DNA from: Clostridia bacterium
GTDB taxonomy: Bacteria; Bacillota; Clostridia; Christensenellales; Aristaeellaceae
Direction: 5' to 3'
Length of the DNA stretch: 49,521 nucleotides
Assembly: GCA_017412715.1 (NCBI GenBank)
Contig: JAFPWU010000026.1
Span: 1 to 49,521, forward strand
The position numbers were made by a program, and so were the translations under genes. Shown here piece by piece: positions 7,677 to 15,730 of the stretch (position 1 is its first letter; the number at the start of each line of letters is the position of its first letter). The notes below the pieces were generated by a model, which had not been told where the DNA came from, ran no database searches, and saw only the letters and a list, made by a program, of their open reading frames with translations.

Positions 7677-10040
7677 TTATACGTGCCAGATTTCGGCGGC
7701 ATACTGCCGGATGGTCCGATCGGAGGAGAACTTGCCGGCGGAAGCGATGTTCATCAGGCACTTCCGGGCGAAGTCTTCCGGATGCTTTCCGCAGTCCGTG
7801 ATGGCGGCCAGCTTCGCCTCCAGATAGGAGGGGAAATCCTGCAGGACGAAATAATGGTCCGGGGCATGCCAGCTGGTGCCCTCCAGGATGGCGGTTTTCA
7901 GCTCTGCCAGGGAGCCCTCCTGCCCGGCGGGGATGGCCTCATCCTCCGGGAAGGTGCCGTCATCCAGGGTATCCAGGGCTTTCTTCAGGGCGCGATTCTT
8001 CCGATAAATGGCCTTGGGGTTGTAGGAAGCCTTCAGGGCGTTCAGCTCGGCCACGGTGGCGCCGAAGATGTACTCGTTTTCCCGGCCGGCTTCCTCGGTG
8101 ATCTCCACATTGGCGCCGTCAAAGGTGCCCAGGGTCACGGCGCCGTTGAGCATCAGCTTCATGTTGCCGGTGCCGGAGGCCTCCGTGCCGGCGGGGGAAA
8201 TCTGCTCGGAGATATCCGCGGCGGGAATGATCTTCTCCGCCCAGGAGCAGTTATAATTCTGGACGAAGACCACCTTCAGTCGGTCCGCCGTTTCCGGATC
8301 CGCGTTCACCTTTTCGGCGATCAGGTTGATCCAGCGGATGACGGCCTTGGCCCGGGCATAGCCGGGGGCCGCCTTGGCGCCGAAGATAAAGGCCACGGGG
8401 GGCAGATCCTTCAGGCGGCCGGATTTCAGCCCGTCATAGATCACCAGGATGGACAGGGCGTTCATGAACTGGCGCTTGTACTCATGTAGGCGCTTCACCT
8501 GCACATCGAACACCATCTCCGGGGAGAGGAAGATTCCTTCCCGGCGCTGGATTTCCCGGGAAAGCTGTTCCTTCTTTTCCCGCTTGACGGCCAGGAATTC
8601 CCGGCACAGATCCCCGTCGATCTTCGGGACCAGGGCCTTCAGGCGATCCAGATCCGTCTCGAAGCCGCGACCGATTTTTCCTTCGATCAGGCTGCAGAGC
8701 TCCGGATTGCAGAGCCCGAGCCAGCGGCGCTGGGTGATGCCGTTGGTCTTATTCTGGAAGCGGTCCGGATAAAGCTCGTACCATCTGGCGAAAACATCCT
8801 CCTTCAGGATCCGGGAATGGAGCTCCGCCACGCCGTTGGTGGCATGGGTGGCATAAACCGCCAGCTGGGCCATATGGACCCGGCGGCCCTCGATGACGCA
8901 CCGGTCAGGAAGGACTTCCTTGCCCAGGGCCTTCATCTCCTCCCGGAAGCGGGCGTCGATCCGGCGGATGATGGCCACGATATCCGGGCAGACGGAGGAC
9001 AGCAGGCTCAGGTCCCATTTTTCCAGGGCTTCCTGCATGACGGTATGATTGGTATAGGAGAAGGTATCCCGGGCCATGAGGAAGGCGGTTTCAAAATCCA
9101 CGCCCCGGAGGCCCAGCAGGCGGATCAGCTCCGGAATGGCCATGACGGGGTGGGTATCGTTCAGCTGGATGGCGGCTTCCTTCGGGAAGAAGGAATAACC
9201 GCTGCCGTGGCGGGTCTCGTACTTCCGCATCAGATCCTGCAGGGAGGCGGAGACCAGGACATACTGCTGGCGAACCCGGAGCTGTTTTCCGGCCCGCTTC
9301 GTATCGTTGGGATAGAGGAACTTGACAATATCCTCCGCCCGGTTCTTGTCCGCGGCGGCCCGGGCGTACTGCTGATCATTGAAGAGAGGGAAATCCACCT
9401 CGTGGAGGCTCTCCGTCTGCCAGAGGCGGAGAGTGCCCACGTTCTTCATGCCATAACCCACGACGGGCATGTCATAGGGCACGGCCAGCACATCCCCGGT
9501 CTTCATGGGAACCACCACGGCCTCCTCCGTGCGGCGGATGGACCAGGGATCCCCCAGGCGGGACCAGTCGTCCGGCTCCTCCACCTGCTTTCCGCGGACG
9601 AACTTCTGCTTGAAGAGGCCGTAGCGGAAGCGGAGACCGTAGCCGGTCAGGGGGACATCGCAGGTGACCGCGCTGTCCAGGAAGCAGGCGGCCAGCCGTC
9701 CAAGGCCTCCGTTGCCGAAGGCATCATCCTCGATATCCTCCAGGGCGGCCAGATCCACCCCTTTTTCTGCCAGGAGGGCGCGGGTTTCTTCCAGGAGACC
9801 CATGCAGTACAGATTGTTATAGACCAGCCGGCCCATCAGGTATTCCATGGACAGGTAATAGGCCTGACGGGCGGGGAAGCGCTCCGCTTCCTTCCGCTGC
9901 CAGAGGGGGGCCAGGGCTTCCATGGCGGCGGCGGACAGGGCGTTATGGAGCTCGGCCGCCGTGGCTTCCGGCAGGGTCTTATGGGACTGGGTCAGCAGAT
10001 TGCGCTCCGCCGACTGAATCAGTTCTTTAGCGTTCATCAT
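7677..10040 (-). CDS. glgP: glycogen/alpha-glucan phosphorylase
   Basis: 787 residues, typical of GT35 phosphorylases. It splits alpha-1,4-glucans with phosphate to glucose-1-phosphate. The substrate-side motif YYLSMEYLMGR lies near the N-terminus, and the PLP-lysine region EASGTGNMKLMLNGAVTLGT near residue 640. EYKRQFMNAL and QLNDTHPVMAIPELIR are also family blocks. GGAGGAAATCA precedes the ATG. It lies downstream of malQ on the same strand with a 208-bp gap. The pairing of MalQ and GlgP is the usual maltodextrin/glycogen breakdown set. Confidence 0.96.
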   Translation of the reverse strand: MMNAKELIQSAERNLLTQSHKTLPEATAAELHNALSAAAMEALAPLWQRKEAERFPARQAYYLSMEYLMGRLVYNNLYCMGLLEETRALLAEKGVDLAALEDIEDDAFGNGGLGRLAACFLDSAVTCDVPLTGYGLRFRYGLFKQKFVRGKQVEEPDDWSRLGDPWSIRRTEEAVVVPMKTGDVLAVPYDMPVVGYGMKNVGTLRLWQTESLHEVDFPLFNDQQYARAAADKNRAEDIVKFLYPNDTKRAGKQLRVRQQYVLVSASLQDLMRKYETRHGSGYSFFPKEAAIQLNDTHPVMAIPELIRLLGLRGVDFETAFLMARDTFSYTNHTVMQEALEKWDLSLLSSVCPDIVAIIRRIDARFREEMKALGKEVLPDRCVIEGRRVHMAQLAVYATHATNGVAELHSRILKEDVFARWYELYPDRFQNKTNGITQRRWLGLCNPELCSLIEGKIGRGFETDLDRLKALVPKIDGDLCREFLAVKREKKEQLSREIQRREGIFLSPEMVFDVQVKRLHEYKRQFMNALSILVIYDGLKSGRLKDLPPVAFIFGAKAAPGYARAKAVIRWINLIAEKVNADPETADRLKVVFVQNYNCSWAEKIIPAADISEQISPAGTEASGTGNMKLMLNGAVTLGTFDGANVEITEEAGRENEYIFGATVAELNALKASYNPKAIYRKNRALKKALDTLDDGTFPEDEAIPAGQEGSLAELKTAILEGTSWHAPDHYFVLQDFPSYLEAKLAAITDCGKHPEDFARKCLMNIASAGKFSSDRTIRQYAAEIWHV

Positions 10041-10156
10041 TGATTTCCTCCAAGATTTGTTTTCCGATGCCTCTTCCCCTGCACCCCTTCCCCGCGCAGA
10101 AGCGGGATTGATTTTGCCGGAATCCGGCGCGGGGACGGGGAAAGTTTGCTTTTCTG

Positions 10157-10173
10157 GGGGCTTCGCCCCCCAT
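10157..10173. other. GC-rich hairpin in the malQ-glgP gap
   Basis: GGGGGC-TTC-GCCCCC makes a strong hairpin in the 208-bp gap between malQ and glgP. A second, longer pairing (CCCCGCGC near 10092 with GCGCGGGG near 10128) lies closer to glgP. Read on the minus strand, no T-run follows the first hairpin, so it is not a classical terminator of malQ. It could affect mRNA processing. Nothing else is seen in the gap. Confidence 0.5.
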
Positions 10174-10248
10174 CCCCGAGATAATCGGCGGGCAGGATGC
10201 GGCCGGATAGGAACAGTTCAGGGATATGCCGGCGTGGAATGCTTCCAG

Positions 10249-11721
10249 TCAGCTTCTTCCGTACATCAGATTCAGGGCACTCAGCCAGGCGGCGGTCTCC
10301 GGGCCGGCGGCGCCGGGCTTCATGCGCCAGCGCCAGTTATCCTTCGTGGTGCCGGGAAGATTCATCCGGGCGGAGCCGTCCAGCCCCAGCACATCCTGCA
10401 TGGGGAGGATGACCGTCTCGGCGGGGGATTTCAGGGCGGCCTGGATAAAGGCCCGGGGCGCTTCCGCGGGGCCGGAGAAGCCAAGGGTTTCCTCCGCGAA
10501 CCGGAGGGCTTTGGGATCCGCCTTTTCCGCCCAGCCCCGGACGGTATCGTTATCGTGGGTGCCGGTATAGAGCACCATATGCTCCGTATAGTTGGCGGGG
10601 AAATGGGGATTATCCTCCCCGCCGTCGAAGCCGTAGCACATGACCCGCATGCCGGGGAAGCCGGTTTCGGCCATCAGGTTCAGCACCCGGTCCGTCACCT
10701 CTCCCAGATCCTCCGCCACGATCCTCAGCCCGGGAAGCTGCCGTTTCAGCTCGGCGAAGAGCTCCCCGCCGGGGGCGTTGATCCATTCTCCCTGCCGGGC
10801 ATTCGGCGCGCCGTAGGGAATGGAATAATAATTGGCGAAGCCGATAAAATGGTCCACCCGGACGATGTCGAACAGCTCCGACATGGCCCGCATCCGGTCC
10901 AGCCACCAGGCGAAGCCGGTTTTCCGCAGATAATCCCAGTTATAGAGGGGATTTCCCCACAGCTGGCCGTCCTCGGAGAAATAATCTGGCGGCACTCCGG
11001 CCACCCGTGTTGGGAGCCGGCGCCGGTCCATCTGGAACACCCGGGGATGGGCCCAGGTTTCGGCGGAATCCTCCGCCACGTAGATGGGCATATCCCCCAG
11101 GAGGGAGATGCCCCGATCATTGCAGTATTTCTTCAGCGCCAGCCACTGCCGCCGGAAGAAGACCTGGCAGAAAAGACGAAAATCCGCCTCCTCCTTCAGT
11201 CGGTGCCCGTAGTACCAGCGGGACAGGAGCCAATGATTCCGGATGCCATGGGCCGGCCATTTGCTCCACATGCCGCCGCCGAAATGATCCTTCAGGGCGG
11301 AGAAAAGGGCATATTCCTTCGCCCAGGGATTGGCGGCGGAAAAGTCGCTGATCTCCTCCGCCAGCTTCTCCCGGGACTGGCGATAGGCCCGGCGGAGCAG
11401 CATCATCCGGTTTTCCATGGCGGGGCCGTAGGCCGCCCGCTCCGGATTCTCCGGCACATACAGCTCGCTGTCCTCGAAGGACAGAAGCCCTTCCTCCCGC
11501 AGCCTGGCCGGCGAGATCAGCAGGGGATTGCCCGCGAAGGCGGAGGAGGACTGATAGGGGCTTTCCCCGTAGCCGGTGGGGCCCACGGGAAGCACCTGCC
11601 AGACCTTCATGCCGCTCTGGCGGAGAAAGTCCGCGAAGGCATAGGCCTCCGCGCCCAGATCCCCGATGCCGCCGGGGGAGGGAAGACTGGTAATATGCAT
11701 CAGAATGCCGCTCTGCCGCAT
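10249..11721 (-). CDS. malQ: 4-alpha-glucanotransferase (amylomaltase), GH77
   Basis: 490 residues, standard for GH77. It transfers maltosyl units between alpha-1,4-glucans. Catalytic blocks in order: IVRVDHFIGF (nucleophile Asp), RIVAEDLGEV (acid/base Glu) and YTGTHDNDT (third Asp). The N-terminus SGILMHITSLPSPGGIGDLG is diagnostic. The ATG at 11721 is preferred because AAGGAGAAAAC lies just before it; a reading seven codons longer has no such site. A GCACCCGCCC/GGGCGGGTGC hairpin and a TATAAT box lie just upstream, and element copy 1 beyond them. Confidence 0.95.
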   Translation of the reverse strand: MRQSGILMHITSLPSPGGIGDLGAEAYAFADFLRQSGMKVWQVLPVGPTGYGESPYQSSSAFAGNPLLISPARLREEGLLSFEDSELYVPENPERAAYGPAMENRMMLLRRAYRQSREKLAEEISDFSAANPWAKEYALFSALKDHFGGGMWSKWPAHGIRNHWLLSRWYYGHRLKEEADFRLFCQVFFRRQWLALKKYCNDRGISLLGDMPIYVAEDSAETWAHPRVFQMDRRRLPTRVAGVPPDYFSEDGQLWGNPLYNWDYLRKTGFAWWLDRMRAMSELFDIVRVDHFIGFANYYSIPYGAPNARQGEWINAPGGELFAELKRQLPGLRIVAEDLGEVTDRVLNLMAETGFPGMRVMCYGFDGGEDNPHFPANYTEHMVLYTGTHDNDTVRGWAEKADPKALRFAEETLGFSGPAEAPRAFIQAALKSPAETVILPMQDVLGLDGSARMNLPGTTKDNWRWRMKPGAAGPETAAWLSALNLMYGRS

Positions 11722-11738
11722 GTTTTCTCCTTGACAAT

Positions 11739-11763
11739 GCACCCGCCCAATCCGGGCGGGTGC
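11739..11763 (-). promoter_or_regulatory. 10-bp perfect hairpin in the malQ leader
   Basis: Arms 11739-11748 and 11754-11763 around a 5-base loop, ending about ten bases before the ribosome site of malQ. A TATAAT on the minus strand (11773-11778) would place the hairpin at the 5' end of the transcript. No good -35 box is seen. The hairpin could stabilise the mRNA or tune initiation. Confidence 0.5.
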
Positions 11764-11783
11764 GTAAGTGTTATTATATTGCC

Positions 11784-12005
11784 GCTCCGCTCTCTGCGGT
11801 ATTCCATTCCGGGGAACGCCTCTCCTGCCCAGGGCTGCCGCCCGTTTCTCACTGAAAACTGTCCACTGGACAGTTTTCCGGGCGTTCGAAACCCCCGCTC
11901 ACTTACGCAGCGGTTCTAAGCTTTGTCTGCGCCTTACGGCTTGCCAATCGCTAAGAACCGGCGAGAATCGAGGCCCCCGGGTATGGAACACCTCAGCGCT
12001 CCGCT
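11784..12005. repeat. dispersed structured element, copy 1 (222 bp, long form)
   Basis: Fills most of the 313-bp gap between malQ and the zinc-ribbon gene. It begins GCTCCGCTCTCTG and ends CAGCGCTCCGCT. The ends pair as an imperfect stem (with TTCCA near 11812 and TGGAA near 11983). Inside are a perfect 11-bp hairpin (GAAAACTGTCC at 11854-11864, GGACAGTTTTC at 11868-11878) and a second stem, CGGTTCT (11911-11917) with AGAACCG (11954-11960). Near-identical inner sequence recurs at 14311 and 32376; shorter forms are at 19791 and 41315. Confidence 0.92.
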
Positions 12006-12034
12006 GGCTGGGCTATGGACTATCGTTGTTAAGC

Positions 12035-12733
12035 TTACTGGATAATCATCCGTCCGCAGGTTTCGCATTCCACCAGGGCTCCGCTCCGGATCTTGCTGAG
12101 GGTCGCGGAGGGAAGGCTGGTATTGCATCCGGAGCACTGTCCGTACTGAAGGCGAACCACAGGCGGGATGGTATGTTTTCGGATGGACAGGTATTCGGCC
12201 ATCAGCTCGGGATCTACCGTGCTTTCCAGGCTCTTCACCCTGGCCCGCTGCCGCTCCAGCGCCTCCTTTTTTACCTTGCTTTCGGTTTCGTAATCCGCCT
12301 TCAGCTGGTCAAAATTCTGTTTGGCCCGGGCGGCTTCCACCCGCACGGAGCGGAGCTGCTTATCGAAATTGCCGGAATCGGCGTTCATCTGGGTCAGTTC
12401 CTTTTCGAAGGAGCGGATCTCGTTCCTGGCGCGGGCCACATCCTCCCGCAGGGCGGCGATGGCATCCTCATCCTCCGGATCGATGGAGGCCATGCGCTCC
12501 TTCTGAGCTTCGATTTCGGAAATGGTGCTTTCCAGCGCCTTGAAAAGAAAATCCTTCCGATCCGCGATGGCGGTCACGCTGTCCTCAATCTGCTTGTACT
12601 GCTTCTGGCGATCCATGATGAAATCACGGGCCTTTTCCAGCTTGAGCCGGATCGGAGAACGCTTAATCTCCGTGGCGATGGCTTCCGCCTTCAGATCTTC
12701 TGTCTGAAATGTCCACAACGCTTCAAAATCCAT
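12035..12733 (-). CDS. zinc-ribbon coiled-coil protein (C4 zinc-ribbon, DUF164-like)
   Basis: 232 residues. About residues 20-185 are charged heptad-like helix, predicted as a long coiled coil. The C-terminus carries a four-cysteine zinc ribbon, CSGC then CETCG. This is the layout of the C4-type zinc-ribbon family (PF02591), whose role is poorly defined; nucleic-acid or protein binding is assumed. It follows the nif3-like gene on the same strand with a 36-bp gap and is the last gene of the trmK-nif3 group, a neighbourhood common in Firmicutes. Element copy 1 lies just past its stop. Confidence 0.85.
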   Translation of the reverse strand: MDFEALWTFQTEDLKAEAIATEIKRSPIRLKLEKARDFIMDRQKQYKQIEDSVTAIADRKDFLFKALESTISEIEAQKERMASIDPEDEDAIAALREDVARARNEIRSFEKELTQMNADSGNFDKQLRSVRVEAARAKQNFDQLKADYETESKVKKEALERQRARVKSLESTVDPELMAEYLSIRKHTIPPVVRLQYGQCSGCNTSLPSATLSKIRSGALVECETCGRMIIQ

Positions 12734-12769
12734 GGTACAACCTCCGTTCTAGCGGGGGTCTGAACGATC

Positions 12770-13552
12770 TCAGGTCTCCCGCCGGGATGCAAAGGCGGAA
12801 GCATAGGCTCCGGCCTTTGACTTAAAGATCTCCAATCTGTATTGTACCTGATCCAGGGCGTTTTGTAAAGCATCGGCCAGGGCGAAGATCCCGGGCTGCT
12901 CCGTGGCGAAATGGCCGCATTCGAAGCAGGGGATGCCCTGATCCGCCATCTCCAGGGCGATATGATGCTTGATCTCCCCGGAGAGGAAGGCATCCGCCCC
13001 CAGGTCCGCGGCCAGAGGCCATTCCCCGCCGCCCGCGCCGGAGCACAGGCCCAGCCGGGTTACGGAAATCTCCGGATCGCCCATGAGGCGCACATCCGTA
13101 TCCAGAGCCGCGGCCAGGTACTCCTTCAGGTCCCCGGCGCGCATGGGCTGGGGCAGGGCGCCGACCCGGACGAAGCCCTCTCCGGTCACGTCCAGCAGGG
13201 CGCAGCACTCCGCCAGGGCGTCGTTGATGCCGCCGGGCGCCATATCCAGGGGGGTATGGCAGGCGATGAGCCCGATGCCGGCCCGGATCAGGCTTAGCAT
13301 CAGCCGGCCCTCGTAAGTTTCCGCGGTGATCCGCCGGATGGGTTCAAACATCAGGGGATGATGGGTGACGATCAGATTGGCCCCCAGGGAAATTGCCTCC
13401 TGAATGACCGTCTCCGTCACATCCAGGGCCACGAGGATGGCGGAGACCTCCTGGGCGGGATCACCGATCAGCAGGCCGGAATTGTCAAAATCCGCCTGGG
13501 TGGAGAAGGGCGCGACAGCGTCCAGCAGATCATGGATATCCTGGATAGTCAT
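12770..13552 (-). CDS. Nif3-like dinuclear metal center protein
   Basis: 260 residues, the short (single-domain) Nif3 form. Metal-ligand regions are seen: ANLIVTHHPLMF (His pair) and GLIACHTPLDMAPGGINDAL, with a C-terminal CFECGHFATEQPG block. Family members form hexamers with two metals per subunit; the biochemical role is unsettled (GTP cyclohydrolase I type 2-like in older annotation). The start overlaps the trmK stop by 4 bp, so the two are translationally coupled. Confidence 0.9.
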   Translation of the reverse strand: MTIQDIHDLLDAVAPFSTQADFDNSGLLIGDPAQEVSAILVALDVTETVIQEAISLGANLIVTHHPLMFEPIRRITAETYEGRLMLSLIRAGIGLIACHTPLDMAPGGINDALAECCALLDVTGEGFVRVGALPQPMRAGDLKEYLAAALDTDVRLMGDPEISVTRLGLCSGAGGGEWPLAADLGADAFLSGEIKHHIALEMADQGIPCFECGHFATEQPGIFALADALQNALDQVQYRLEIFKSKAGAYASAFASRRET

Positions 13553-14223
13553 GGGTGAATTCTCCTTTCCAGATAGTCTATGTCCTCAGCCAGTAGGCTG
13601 ATGGCGGCGGTATCCGGCTCCGCGGCCTTTTCCAGCCCGGAGAGTTTGGCCCGGAGCACCTCCCTCCGCTTCAGGAGGTAAGGCTGCAGCACGGGGCTGC
13701 GGGATTCGAACAGGAGGCTGCCCAGGCGGATTTCCCGGGGAGAGAGTTCCGCCTGACCGGGGGCGGCCCGGAGCAGCAGATAATACCGGCCCGCGTCCAG
13801 GCAGGGTTCCTCCGCGGTCAGATGATACCCAAGGTCCCGCAGGGCGGCCCGGACCAGGGGCAGGTCCGTATGGGCGGAAAGCAGCAGGCAGGCGCCCTGC
13901 AGGGCCGCCCGGTCCTGCAGCAGCATCTCCGAAATGGTGCGGCCGCCCATCCCCAGGACGGAAATCATGGGAACCGGCTCCCGGAGGACGGCGAGCCCGT
14001 CCCCCAGGCGGAAGTCCACCCGGTCCGTCAGGCGGGCCCGGGCAATATTTTCCCGGGCATTGTTCAGGGCGTCCGGGCTGATGTCAGTGAGAATCATCCG
14101 CCCGCAGGCGCCGCCTTTCAGCAGCGCGATGGGCAGGTGGGCATGGTCCGTGCCGATGTCGGCGGCGAGGGGGACGGGGGGATAGAGGTCGCAGGCCAGG
14201 GACAGACGGGGATCCAGCGTCAT
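13549..14223 (-). CDS. trmK: tRNA (adenine-22-N1)-methyltransferase family
   Basis: 224 residues. SAM-binding block LAADIGTDHAHLPIAL (Asp22) and later VLGMGGRTISEML are the TrmK motifs. TrmK methylates N1 of adenine 22 in some tRNAs. First gene of the trmK-nif3-zinc-ribbon run; it overlaps the next start by 4 bp. A clear promoter lies at 14260-14288, and AGGAG about 8 bases before the ATG. Confidence 0.9.
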   Translation of the reverse strand: MTLDPRLSLACDLYPPVPLAADIGTDHAHLPIALLKGGACGRMILTDISPDALNNARENIARARLTDRVDFRLGDGLAVLREPVPMISVLGMGGRTISEMLLQDRAALQGACLLLSAHTDLPLVRAALRDLGYHLTAEEPCLDAGRYYLLLRAAPGQAELSPREIRLGSLLFESRSPVLQPYLLKRREVLRAKLSGLEKAAEPDTAAISLLAEDIDYLERRIHP

Positions 14224-14259
14224 GGCAGTTCTCCTGAGATGATAATTTGCTCCTCAGAA

Positions 14260-14288
14260 ATTGTACGATGGATTTGCTTTTTTCGCAA
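14260..14288 (-). promoter_or_regulatory. sigma-70 type promoter for trmK
   Basis: Read on the minus strand: TTGCGA (14288-14283), 17 bases, TACAAT (14265-14260). It lies between element copy 2 and the trmK start. Confidence 0.75.
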
Positions 14289-14310
14289 TATTTCAGAAGA
14301 ATGATCCTCC

Positions 14311-14532
14311 GCCTCGCTCTCGAGATCGTTTCATTTCGGGGGACGCCTCTCCTGCCCAGGGCTGCCGCCCGTTTCTCACTGAAAACTGTCCACTGGACAG
14401 TTTTCCGGGCGTTCGAAACCCCCGCTCACTTACGCAGCGGTTCTAAGCTTTGTCTGCGCCTTGCGGCTTGCCAATCGCTAAGAACCGGCGAGAATCGAGG
14501 CCCCCGAGAACGAAACATCTCTGCGCTCGGCT
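14311..14532. repeat. dispersed structured element, copy 2 (222 bp, long form, diverged ends)
   Basis: Lies in the roughly 400-bp divergent gap between trmK and dgt. The interior is almost identical to copy 1. The terminal arms have drifted: left arm 14322-14342 and right arm 14501-14521. Compared with copy 4, five positions of the left arm have changed, and the paired bases of the right arm changed with them, so the stem remains. The rest of the gap holds the trmK promoter on one side and, on the dgt side, no promoter that I can define. Confidence 0.92.
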
Positions 14533-14633
14533 TACAGGCTTTGCTACAAAAACACTTTCTCTGCGCAGCAGGAAAAAGGGAGCCGGACGGAGTATTAAAA
14601 GAAGGTAAACCGAAGGCGGAAGGGGGGATGCGG

Positions 14634-15647
14634 GTGACGATTCGGGAACGGACGGAACAGAATGAGGCGCTGCTGTTGTCCCCCTACGCGGCCAGGTCGG
14701 CGGAAACCCGGGGACGGGAGCGGCCCCTGGAGAGATGCGAAATCCGGACGGAATACCAGCGGGACCGGGATCGGGTGATCCACTGCAAGGCCTTCCGCCG
14801 GCTGAAGTTCAAGACGCAGGTGTTCCTCTCCCCGGAGGGGGATCATTACCGGACCCGCCTGACCCATACCCTGGAGGTGGCCCAGGTGGCCCGGACCCTG
14901 GCCCGGGCCCTGAGGCTGAACGAGGATCTGACCGAGGCCATCGCCCTGGGACATGATCTGGGGCACACGCCCTACGGGCATATCGGGGAGCGGACGCTGG
15001 ACAGCCTGCTGGCCGGGGGATTCCGGCATAACGAGCAGAGCCGCCGGGTGGTGGAGAAGCTGGAGAACAGCGGGGAGGGACTGAACCTGACCTGGGAGGT
15101 GCGGGACGGCATCGAGCACCATTCCGGCCGGGTGATGCCGGCCACCCTGGAGGGGGAATGCGTCCGCCGGGCGGACCGGATCGCCTACCTGAACCATGAC
15201 CTGGACGACGCGCTGCGGGCGGGGATACTGCGGGATTTTGAAATTCCGGGGGACTGTCTGCATGTGCTGGGACAGACCCACGGAAAACGGATCGACACCA
15301 TGATCCGGGACATCGTGAACGAAAGCGACGGGAAGCCCCATCTGGCCATGAGCGCCCGGGTGGGGGCCGCCATGGACGCCCTGCGGGAATTCATGTTTGA
15401 GCGGGTGTACCGAGACGGATGGCGGGATCCGGAGGAGCGCAGATGCGACTTTATCATCCGGACGCTGTTTGAATACTTCTGCGAGCATCCGGGGGAGATG
15501 CCGGAAGAATACATCATGATCACCTATCAGGACGGGCTGGAGCGGGGCGTGACGGACTTCCTTTCCGGCATGACGGACCGGTACGCAACCAGGAAGTTCC
15601 GGGAGCTTTTTGTTCCGGGAGAATTTGCCCCCCGGAATACGGGATAA
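14634..15647 (+). CDS. dgt: deoxyguanosinetriphosphate triphosphohydrolase-like HD protein
   Basis: About 337 residues. HD-domain metal ligands are in YRTRLTHTLEV (His) and IALGHDLGHTPYGH (His-Asp), with a later NHDLDDA. The N-terminus TIRERTEQ...LLSPYAARSA followed by RDRDRVIHCKAFRRLKFKTQ is diagnostic of the Dgt family. It hydrolyses dNTPs to nucleosides and triphosphate. GTG at 14634 gives the usual MTIRE start and sits 6 bases after GGAAGGGGGG; the ATG at 14628 directly abuts that site. The frame is open upstream through element copy 2, but that part is not coding. It heads the dgt-dnaG-rpoD block, a common Clostridia order. Confidence 0.93.
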   Translation: MTIRERTEQNEALLLSPYAARSAETRGRERPLERCEIRTEYQRDRDRVIHCKAFRRLKFKTQVFLSPEGDHYRTRLTHTLEVAQVARTLARALRLNEDLTEAIALGHDLGHTPYGHIGERTLDSLLAGGFRHNEQSRRVVEKLENSGEGLNLTWEVRDGIEHHSGRVMPATLEGECVRRADRIAYLNHDLDDALRAGILRDFEIPGDCLHVLGQTHGKRIDTMIRDIVNESDGKPHLAMSARVGAAMDALREFMFERVYRDGWRDPEERRCDFIIRTLFEYFCEHPGEMPEEYIMITYQDGLERGVTDFLSGMTDRYATRKFRELFVPGEFAPRNTG

Positions 15648-15730
15648 GGCGGCGGGGAACATGAACCGCCGGGGGTGAAGCCCTCAGCGTTTTTCCGGCA
15701 GGAGCCGGAAACAGAATCGGAGGAAAAGAC

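Noticed and set aside
10057-11919. 620-codon plus-strand open frame opposite malQ
   Set aside because: Low-complexity His/Gly/Pro-rich shadow of malQ, which has all its catalytic motifs.
11784-12005. Insertion sequence or transposase remnant
   Set aside because: No copy encodes a transposase fragment. A MITE origin is still possible, but no consistent target duplication could be defined beyond the GCTCCGCT found at both ends, which is part of the element.
14247-14627. Shared peptide (PAHLRSGSKLCLRL and flanks) in three plus-strand frames at 11768, 14247 and 32358
   Set aside because: It is the translation of the dispersed non-coding element; the frame is not kept in the short copies, and base changes follow pairing and not codons.
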